Shown: positions 58,244 through 64,000 of the stretch, piece by piece
How positions within the stretch are numbered: the stretch's first letter is position 1
How the letters are laid out: each line of letters starts with the position of its first letter
DNA from: RUG572 sp964386385
GTDB taxonomy: Bacteria; Verrucomicrobiota; Kiritimatiellia; RFP12; UBA1067
Assembly: GCA_964386385.1 (NCBI GenBank)
Contig: CAYLRN010000003.1
Location: 124,001 to 188,000, forward strand
DNA: 64,000 nucleotides
Direction: 5' to 3'
Notes under the pieces: generated by a model
Seen by the model: the letters and a program-made list of their open reading frames with translations, nothing else
The model's database searches: none
What the model was told of the DNA's origin: nothing
Made by a program: the position numbers and the translations under genes

Positions 58244-60727
58244 GTGAACTGGAAAGTCTCGTTTGCCACGCTCGGGCTCCTGTGCGCCTTTTCGGCGACC
58301 GGCCTCATGGCCGGCGTGAAGGGCGACCTTGGCGGCGGAATCCGCGTCGAGGCCGACGAGGCTGGCGGCGCAGTCTTTCGCGCCGGCGGGAGGACGCTCT
58401 CATTCGCGCCGTTCGGACACGTCTCCGCGAATGACGGCCGAGCGCCGCGCATTTCCTGCCGCATCGACGGCGACGCGCTCGTGATGGACGTCGCCGGGGA
58501 CGCGGAGCGCTTCGGCGTCCTTTCGTTCGGACGCTGCTCGGAAAGGCCGTCCGCGCTTTACTTCGGCTATGGGTACTACGTCGAAAAACCTGTCCGGCTG
58601 GACGTGCCGCTCAACGGACACCAGAACGCCACGCGCTTCGCCGGGTTCGAGTTCCCATGCGGACTTTCCCTCGTCATCGCCACCACGACGCCGCCCGACA
58701 GCCTCTACGTGGACGGAACCGGAGATTCGTTCGGGTTCCGCCTTTCACAGCCTACTTCGTTCACGTTCGTGCCGGGGCTCGCCGGGGCGTTCGACTGTGC
58801 GCTGCGCTACCGCCGGCACGTGAAGACTCCCGCGCCCTCCGGCTTCGCCGCGAAGGCGGGCCGCTTCGTCGTTGACACGTGGAACGGCACGTTCGCGCAG
58901 CAGGAACGCCTTCTGCGCCGCTGCGCCGTCGAATACGGCGTTTCCGACGCGCTCCTCTACGTCCACTGCTGGCAGCGCCACGGCTTCGACCGCCGGTTGC
59001 CGGAAGTCTATCCACCTTCGCCCACGTTCGGAACGGCGGCTGACCTGAAGGGCCTCTGCGCCTCCGCCCGTGAAAATGGATGGCGCTTCGGCGTCCACCT
59101 GAACGTAATCGACTGCTATCCCGAATCGCCGTGGTTCGACTGGAGGCGCATCTGCCATCGGCGCAATCCGAAGACGGGTGCGCTTGAACCCGTCAAGGCG
59201 TGGGTCAATCCGCCGCACGGCGACCAGAGCTACCGTCTTCTGCCGCGACATGGCGCGGAATCGATACGCTACCAGATCGCCCAGATGCACGAGGACGGCT
59301 TCTGTCCAGACACGGTGTTCATCGACGTCACCGGCAGCGGATCGAACTTCTCCGGCATGTGCCTCGATTCGGAAGGGAGAGTCAGCGCTCTCGTGGAGAA
59401 CTGCGCCGGAAACGCCGCGATGTTCGACGCCGCCCGCGACGCGGTGGACCGGCGTTCTCCGTCGGCGCTTCCGGCGTTCGTCTCAAGCGAGGCGCCCGCC
59501 GACTACATGGCCGGCCATCTCGAAGGCGGCGACTGCCAGTGGATGTTCCTCACGCGCGAACCCGGCGCCTACCGCTGGATGACGGTGGGCGGATCGGGAC
59601 GTATCGAGAAGACCCCATGGTTTCCGCTCGTCCACCACGACCGGATGTCGCTGCACGGCGTGGGCTACAGCGCCCGCTTCGAGGGCGCTCGCGGAGAGGA
59701 CTGCCACGGCATCGATTCGGACGACTATCTCTCGTGCGAGATAATGAACGGACACTCCCTCATGACCGACTGCTACAACCGCGACGCCTACAAGGCCGAG
59801 GCCGGAATCCTTGAGCCGATAGACGAGACGCGCTGCCTCCGGCAGATTGTCCGCAAGTACTGGCTTGCGCAGCACGTCATGCGTGAGATCGCCACCGCGA
59901 CGGTCTCCGAAATCGCGTTCTGCGACGAGACGCGGGCGCGTCTGCGCATCCGCTGGTCCACCGGCATGACGGTCTTCGTCAACCGCGCCATGTCGGACTG
60001 GCGCGTCCCGGCGGACGTTCCCTGCCGCGGCGAGGTCGTCCTTCCTCCCTACGGCTTCGTGGCGTTCAATCCGGCGACCGGGCGCTATGCGGCCGTCCTC
60101 CGTCTCGACGGCCGGGTCGTTGAGGAGTCTCGCCATGTGGAAGGCTGCCGGACATACCGCTACGCCAACGCGCGAAGCGGCGTTGCGGACGACGGACGCC
60201 TTCCGCTTGCTCCGCATTCCGACGTCTCGCAATCGAACGGCGTTTTCAGCGTCAGGACTTCGTGGCGGCTCTTCGCGGGGCAGACAATGCCGCAGGGGAA
60301 ATTCCGCGTCGACTGGTGGCTGCTCGACCCGATGTTCCGCGAGTACAGTCCGAAGGAGGCCGCAGTGCGCGTCGCGTCCGCCGTCGTGCCGCTCGACCGT
60401 TCCGCCGAGGCGTCCTTCGCCTGGCCCGCCGCCGCGACCGGAGCGCGCGTCCTGCACGTCTCCGTCTCGCCGGCCGGCGCAGAAGCGGACGACGTCGCCT
60501 CTCGCTTCAAGATGCTTGGGACTTCGGCGTTCTACAAGCGGTATCGCCAGGGCTCGTTCGCGAAAGGCAGTCTCGCATACGCGCAGTACGACTGCCCCGA
60601 CGAACCGCTCTGGGAACGCCTGTTCCCGCCAGCCGCGCCGGTGGACTTCGGCTGGACGAAGACGCGCGGCGCGTTCCGCGTCGTTTCGAGGCCGGAAGCC
60701 CGCGACGTCCGCAAGGATCTGCCGTGA
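58244..60727 (+). CDS. secreted GH101-like glycosidase (endo-alpha-GalNAcase-like)
   Basis: An 827-residue protein with a signal peptide (MNWKVSFATLGLLCAFSATGLMA) and N-terminal beta-sandwich (20-210). A TIM barrel spans about 210-560: WNGTFAQQERLLRRC, LKGLCASARENGWRFGVHLNVIDCYPE near 290 (GVHLN resembles GVHVN of GH101), HEDGFCPDTVFIDVTGSGSNF near 355 (Asp candidate nucleophile), and PAFVSSEAPADYMAGHLEGGD near 415 (Glu candidate acid/base). A C-terminal sandwich follows. Assignment to GH101 or the related DUF5696 rests on the GVHLN.xxYPE and FID patterns. GTG 58244 has a strong GGGGGAGG site. Its neighbours nagA/nagB suit a role in O-glycan use. Confidence 0.75.
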   Translation: MNWKVSFATLGLLCAFSATGLMAGVKGDLGGGIRVEADEAGGAVFRAGGRTLSFAPFGHVSANDGRAPRISCRIDGDALVMDVAGDAERFGVLSFGRCSERPSALYFGYGYYVEKPVRLDVPLNGHQNATRFAGFEFPCGLSLVIATTTPPDSLYVDGTGDSFGFRLSQPTSFTFVPGLAGAFDCALRYRRHVKTPAPSGFAAKAGRFVVDTWNGTFAQQERLLRRCAVEYGVSDALLYVHCWQRHGFDRRLPEVYPPSPTFGTAADLKGLCASARENGWRFGVHLNVIDCYPESPWFDWRRICHRRNPKTGALEPVKAWVNPPHGDQSYRLLPRHGAESIRYQIAQMHEDGFCPDTVFIDVTGSGSNFSGMCLDSEGRVSALVENCAGNAAMFDAARDAVDRRSPSALPAFVSSEAPADYMAGHLEGGDCQWMFLTREPGAYRWMTVGGSGRIEKTPWFPLVHHDRMSLHGVGYSARFEGARGEDCHGIDSDDYLSCEIMNGHSLMTDCYNRDAYKAEAGILEPIDETRCLRQIVRKYWLAQHVMREIATATVSEIAFCDETRARLRIRWSTGMTVFVNRAMSDWRVPADVPCRGEVVLPPYGFVAFNPATGRYAAVLRLDGRVVEESRHVEGCRTYRYANARSGVADDGRLPLAPHSDVSQSNGVFSVRTSWRLFAGQTMPQGKFRVDWWLLDPMFREYSPKEAAVRVASAVVPLDRSAEASFAWPAAATGARVLHVSVSPAGAEADDVASRFKMLGTSAFYKRYRQGSFAKGSLAYAQYDCPDEPLWERLFPPAAPVDFGWTKTRGAFRVVSRPEARDVRKDLP

Positions 60728-60755
60728 ACGCGGGCTGTCCGGCCTCGATGGCTCG

Positions 60756-62252
60756 CTACGGATTCCTGCGTTGCGAATAGACGGGCGCAAGCGCGTCGTG
60801 GATGCGCCTGTAGCACGTGTAGAGATGGTCGTATCTGGCGGCGGAGACGGAATCGGGTTCGATCGTGCGCTCGACGTGGAGGCACTTCGCAACCGCGTCC
60901 TTCACGTCGCTGAACACGCCGATTCCCGTGCCCGCGAGGAGGCAGGCGCCGAACGAGGCGTCTCCTGGCGTCGGCGTCTGCACCGGCCGGTTGAAGACGT
61001 TCGCCACGATTTCGCTCCAGAGCTTCGAGCGCGCGCCGCCGCCGATGAGGAAGATCCGCTTCACGGGGAGTCGCATTTCGCTGAGCGTCCCGTAGCAGTC
61101 GCGCAGGGAGAACGCCACGCCCTCCAGGAGGGCGCGGCAGAAGTCGCCCCGCGTGCTGCCGATGGAGACGCCGGTGAAGCTTGCGCGGAGGTTCGGGTCC
61201 CAGTACGGGCATCTCTCGCCCTGGAGGTACGGATGGAAGAAGACGCCTCTTGCGCCGATTTCGCTTGTGGCGGCTTCGGCGTCCATGAACTCGTAGAGGT
61301 TTCTTCCGTCCGCCGCGACGTCCCTGAAGAACGTGTCGCGCATCCAGCGCTGGCAGAGCGCGGCCGCGTTCGTCGCCGAGACGGAGTACCACATTCCGGG
61401 GACGATGTGCGAGTACGTGAGCGTCTTCGGATGGGGATGGGCTTCGGCGGTCATCGCGTTGACGTTGCCGGCCGTGGCCAGCTTCAGGATGAGGTCGCCG
61501 GGTTCGACCGCCCCGGCCCCGTAGTCCTCCACCGCGCTGTCGCTTGAACCGCAGACGACGGGCGTTCCCTCGCGCAGTCCGGTGAAGGCGGCCGCCTCCC
61601 TGGTGACGAGTCCCGCAACGTCGGTCGGCGCGATGAAGCCGGGAAGGGCGCTGCGCCTGAGTCCGGCGAGTTCGACGAGTTCGTCGCACCAGTCGCCGCG
61701 CTTCATGTCGAAGAAAAGCGTGCCCTGCGCCTCGATGCGGTCCGTCGCCGCCTTGCCGGTGAGGAGGTATCGGACGTAGTCCTTGACGAAGAGGACGCGC
61801 TCGGTTTTCACCAGCACGTCCGGCTCGTTCGCCTTGAGCCACATGAGCTGCGGCAGCGTCCACGTCGGCGCCGGCATCTGGTACGTGGTGGAGAAGACCT
61901 TTTCGCCCCATCCGGCGCGAAGGGCGTCGCATTCCGCGGTCGAGCGCTGGTCGGTCCACATGATCGCGCGGCGGAGCGGACGGAATTCGGCGTCCATCAG
62001 CACCGCGTTGTGCGTGGAGCCGTCCAGCGCGCACGCGGCGACGGCGGAGAGGTCGACGCCATTCGAGGCGAGCTTTCGGAGTGATTCGGCGAGGGCAGTC
62101 CACCAGTCGGCGGGATCCTGTTCGCTCCAGCCGGGATGCTCGTGGTAGGTGGCGTATTCAGTGGACGCCTCGCCAAGGAACGCCCCGGATTCGTCGATGG
62201 CGGTCACCTTGCATCCGCCGGTGCCGTAGTCGATGCCGAGGAGGGTCTTCAT
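60756..62252 (-). CDS. FGGY-family carbohydrate kinase (xylulokinase-like)
   Basis: A 498-residue ASKHA-fold kinase. MKTLLGIDYGTGGCKV is the phosphate-1 motif; then WSEQDPADWW, DGSTHNAVLMD, CGSSDSAVEDYGAG (catalytic Asp), LKLATAGNVNAM, and FLIGGGARSKLWSEIVANVF (adenosine motif). Best resemblance is to xylulokinases, but FGGY substrate specificity cannot be read by eye. ATG 62252 overlaps the iolB stop (ATGA) and is preferred over the ATG at 62267, which has no ribosome site. It ends 28 bases from the convergent GH101-like gene. Confidence 0.88.
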   Translation of the reverse strand: MKTLLGIDYGTGGCKVTAIDESGAFLGEASTEYATYHEHPGWSEQDPADWWTALAESLRKLASNGVDLSAVAACALDGSTHNAVLMDAEFRPLRRAIMWTDQRSTAECDALRAGWGEKVFSTTYQMPAPTWTLPQLMWLKANEPDVLVKTERVLFVKDYVRYLLTGKAATDRIEAQGTLFFDMKRGDWCDELVELAGLRRSALPGFIAPTDVAGLVTREAAAFTGLREGTPVVCGSSDSAVEDYGAGAVEPGDLILKLATAGNVNAMTAEAHPHPKTLTYSHIVPGMWYSVSATNAAALCQRWMRDTFFRDVAADGRNLYEFMDAEAATSEIGARGVFFHPYLQGERCPYWDPNLRASFTGVSIGSTRGDFCRALLEGVAFSLRDCYGTLSEMRLPVKRIFLIGGGARSKLWSEIVANVFNRPVQTPTPGDASFGACLLAGTGIGVFSDVKDAVAKCLHVERTIEPDSVSAARYDHLYTCYRRIHDALAPVYSQRRNP

Positions 62253-63058
62253 GCGTTCCTGACCCATGCGTGGTCGGGGTCCATGGAGGATATCAGACCT
62301 CGTCCCTGCGAGCCGGCCATCGTCCAGAGGTAGTACATCTGGTAGCCGGGGGCGCCGACGAGCGGGTGGTAGCCCTTCGCGATGGCGACGGTGTCGTGGT
62401 CCTGCACGCGGTACGCCTCGTTGAGAGAGCCGTCGGGGAGGTAGACGCTCTGGAAGCCGAAGCCCTGCTTCGGGTTGAAGAGGTAGAAGTAGGTCTCCTC
62501 CATGTCGAGCTCTGCGGGCGGGTTGTTGACGTCGTGGCGGTGGGAGGGGTAGCCGGACCAGTTGCCGGAGGGGATCATGCCCTCTCCGATGTAGAGGTGT
62601 TCGCTGTCGAACTTCTCGTCGAGGATGATTTCGCTCGTGCGCGTCCAGTTGTCCTTGCCGAGTTCGATGTGGCGCGTGTCCTCTGGGCGGATCAGCGTCG
62701 GGCGGGCGGTGTCGCGTGTGGCGGGCGAACCGTTGTAGGCGAGTTCGACGTCGGTCAGCGCCTCAAGCGCGTATTTCGTCCGGCGGGGGAGGTAGAGGCA
62801 GTGCGGCTTTCCGGAGAACGGGTCCTTGCGTCCGTTCTCCACATTGAAGGCCAGTCCGTTGCACCAGGCCTTGAACGAGCCGCCGATGAGCACGAGGGCG
62901 ACTTCCATGTCGCCGGTTTCGTCCTCGTACCGCGTTCCTGCGGCAAGTTTGACGAGGCCGAATTTCGTCAGGTTCATTCCGCGTTCGCCGACGTCGAAGA
63001 TCTTGCTGTAGCCCTGGCCCGGGCTGCAGCGGATGAGAAGACTGTCGTTCTTGTCCAT
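62249..63058 (-). CDS. iolB: 5-deoxy-glucuronate isomerase (IolB)
   Basis: A 269-residue bicupin isomerase of the IolB family (acting on 5-deoxy-glucuronate in inositol catabolism). The C-terminal signature is clear: GNWSGYPSHRHDVNN (metal His), ELDMEETYFYLFNP, GFGFQSVYLPDGSLNEAYRVQDHDTVAIAKGYHPL and YQMYYLWTMAG. Start ATG 63058 has an AGAAGGA site; the longer frame to 63112 merely translates the operator repeats. No other iol gene is in the window. It is first in an operon with the FGGY kinase. Confidence 0.92.
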   Translation of the reverse strand: MDKNDSLLIRCSPGQGYSKIFDVGERGMNLTKFGLVKLAAGTRYEDETGDMEVALVLIGGSFKAWCNGLAFNVENGRKDPFSGKPHCLYLPRRTKYALEALTDVELAYNGSPATRDTARPTLIRPEDTRHIELGKDNWTRTSEIILDEKFDSEHLYIGEGMIPSGNWSGYPSHRHDVNNPPAELDMEETYFYLFNPKQGFGFQSVYLPDGSLNEAYRVQDHDTVAIAKGYHPLVGAPGYQMYYLWTMAGSQGRGLISSMDPDHAWVRNA

Positions 63059-63071
63059 GTCGCTTGTCCTT

Positions 63072-63107
63072 CTTTCTGAAACCGTTTTGCTTTCTGAAAC
63101 CGTTTTG
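63072..63107 (-). promoter_or_regulatory. tandem 18-bp operator-like repeats upstream of iolB
   Basis: Two perfect, adjacent 18-bp units (CTTTCTGAAACCGTTTTG on the + strand, 63072-63089 and 63090-63107). Each has a near-palindromic GAAAC-CG-TTTT core, close to the GAAAnCGnTTTC pattern of LacI-family operators. They lie between the -10 at 63120 and the ribosome site, where a bound repressor would block transcription. Confidence 0.7.
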
Positions 63108-63119
63108 GGCAATGCCGCT

Positions 63120-63149
63120 ATTCTACACCAAAACGCCTTGTCCGCACAA
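63120..63149 (-). promoter_or_regulatory. iolB promoter (TTGTGC-18-TAGAAT)
   Basis: On the minus strand TTGTGC (63149-63144), 18-bp spacer, TAGAAT (63125-63120). Transcription would start a few bases before the tandem repeats at 63107-63072. Confidence 0.55.
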
Positions 63150-63231
63150 GCGGGAAAGAACGCTCCGTGAACCTCGTTCGGCGGAATGTCCGCGGAAAAG
63201 CCGGAAGCGAAGGGCGTTCGCCGGCATTCTG

Positions 63232-63240
63232 TGGTATAAT
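63232..63240 (+). promoter_or_regulatory. extended -10 promoter, 9 nt from a start codon
   Basis: TGG plus a perfect TATAAT (63235-63240). The ATG at 63250 begins 9 bases further on, leaving a leader of about two bases; the GGAAAG directly touching the ATG is too close to serve as a ribosome site. Confidence 0.65.
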
Positions 63241-63249
63241 GGCGGAAAG

Positions 63250-64000
63250 ATGAAAGACATCACCACCAGCTGCTACACGTTCGCGAACCTGATTGCGGGG
63301 GACTACGTGTACGTCGACAAGACGGCGCAGATCTGCAGGATCGCGCGCCGTCCGTCGTCGCAGTACTTTCTCGCCCGGCCGCGCCGGTTCGGCAAGTCGC
63401 TGCTCGTCTCCACGCTGAAGTCCCTCTTCCAGGGGAGACGGGAACTCTTCAGGGGGCTTGCCATAGAGCCGTTATGGGACTGGACCAAGTCGTATCCGGT
63501 CATCCATCTCGACATGGGGTCCTCGGATTCTGGGACGGTGGAGGGATTCTGGGCGAAGGTCGACAACATGGTCGACGTGCAGGCCCGACTGAACGGGGTT
63601 TCGGTCGAGAAGGGCAGGCTGGCGGACATCCGTTTTGCCAACCTCTGCAGAGCCTGCGCCGAGAAGTCACCCTCCGGCCAGTTTGTGCTTCTCATAGACG
63701 AGTATGACAAGCCGCTCCTGGAACACCTCTGTAGACCGGAGGTGGAGGAGTTCCGAGCAGCGCTCAAGTCGTTCTACTCGGTCGTCAAGACATGCGAGAG
63801 CCTCCAGCGCTTCGCGCTCATAACCGGCGTGAGCAAGTTCTCCAAGGTGTCGATCTTCTCCGACCTCAACAACCTCGTGGACCTCACGCTCACGGCCGAC
63901 GCGGCGACGCTCCTCGGCTACACGCACGACGAGGTGAGGCGGTACTTCCCGGAAAGGATCGAGGCGCTTGCCGCTGCAAATGGGATGACAGCCGAAAAGG
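63250..64000 (+). CDS. AAA-ATPase-like/DUF1703 protein, 5' part (cut by window end)
   Basis: An open frame of 250 codons that runs off the end of the window without a stop. The N-terminus matches the AAA-ATPase-like family usually followed by a DUF1703 PD-(D/E)XK nuclease domain: FANLIAGDYVYVDKTAQI, then FLARPRRFGKSLLVSTLKSLF (Walker A variant RRFGKS near 50), FVLLIDEYDKPLLE (Walker B) near 150, ALITGVSKFSKVSIFSDLNNL and LLGYTHDEVRRYF. The nuclease domain would lie beyond the window. Function is unknown, possibly defence or mobile-element related; these genes are often multicopy. Confidence 0.88.
   Translation, partial: MKDITTSCYTFANLIAGDYVYVDKTAQICRIARRPSSQYFLARPRRFGKSLLVSTLKSLFQGRRELFRGLAIEPLWDWTKSYPVIHLDMGSSDSGTVEGFWAKVDNMVDVQARLNGVSVEKGRLADIRFANLCRACAEKSPSGQFVLLIDEYDKPLLEHLCRPEVEEFRAALKSFYSVVKTCESLQRFALITGVSKFSKVSIFSDLNNLVDLTLTADAATLLGYTHDEVRRYFPERIEALAAANGMTAEK

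Noticed and set aside
63059..63112. Longer N-terminus of IolB from an upstream in-frame TTG
   Set aside because: It would translate the operator repeats and has no ribosome site, whereas ATG 63058 has AGAAGGA.
1..64000. CRISPR arrays, rRNA genes, IS elements or prophage
   Set aside because: No spaced direct-repeat array, no rRNA-like sequence, and no transposase or phage structural gene was seen on reading either strand. The only clear tandem repeat is the 18-bp pair at 63072.

Overview
The window is high-G+C bacterial DNA packed with genes, about 49 of them protein-coding, nearly all on the + strand and separated by short gaps or ATGA-type overlaps. Several traits suggest a gut or anaerobic member of the PVC superphylum, probably Verrucomicrobiota/Kiritimatiellota: Tat-exported Gfo/Idh/MocA and TIM-barrel proteins, very large secreted beta-strand-repeat proteins, secreted glycan-active enzymes, an [FeFe]-hydrogenase maturase and an indolepyruvate:ferredoxin oxidoreductase. 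This placement is inferred from gene content; there is no rRNA or other marker to prove it.

Layout. 1-8040: end of a glycan-active protein, a Bax-inhibitor-like membrane protein, mfd, hydE, and a Tat-exported oxidoreductase/isomerase pair. 8041-16081: a secreted beta-strand-repeat protein, a GH78-like alpha-L-rhamnosidase and a secreted M16C protease. 16082-18857: an inverted-repeat element, a YdiY-like barrel protein and a cobalamin-type radical SAM protein. 18858-25125: a surface-repeat protein, then DUF1015, DUF2062, M24 peptidase, cyclophilin and recD2. 25126-30490: a 1672-residue malectin/beta-repeat/PA14-like secreted protein between two related hairpins. 30491-36926: a CAU tRNA, a GDPD-like protein that lacks its catalytic histidines, a stand-alone IMP cyclohydrolase, a zinc-ribbon/PTS-EIIA fusion, a CapD-type epimerase, and three genes resembling aryl-polyene accessory genes. 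36972-45088: a transglutaminase-like protein divergent from iorA, an acyl-CoA ligase, MscS, and a tightly coupled set of secreted hydrolase-like proteins. 45131-50426: tgt, yajC, a LysM protein, serS. 50472-60727: a secreted nitrilase-like protein, a P1-nuclease/PLC-like protein, cdd, a sodium:solute symporter, nagA, nagB and a GH101-like protein, consistent with use of amino-sugar glycans. 60756-63149: an iolB plus FGGY-kinase operon on the minus strand with tandem operator-like repeats. 63232-64000: the start of an AAA-ATPase-like/DUF1703 gene cut by the window end.

The most unusual signals are regulatory and structural. The two large secreted beta-strand proteins (8170-10602 and 25333-30351) have almost the same promoter, TTGAC-17-TA.AAT, with a 10-11 base A homopolymer filling the 17-bp spacer, and they share a 24-residue C-terminal tail ending in VFR or VVFR. 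This is what one would expect of a slippage-tuned (phase-variable) surface-protein family with its own C-terminal sorting signal. In addition, many promoters are extended -10 elements (TGnTATAAT), and four of them lie only 7-11 nt from a start codon that has no Shine-Dalgarno sequence, suggesting leaderless or near-leaderless transcripts.
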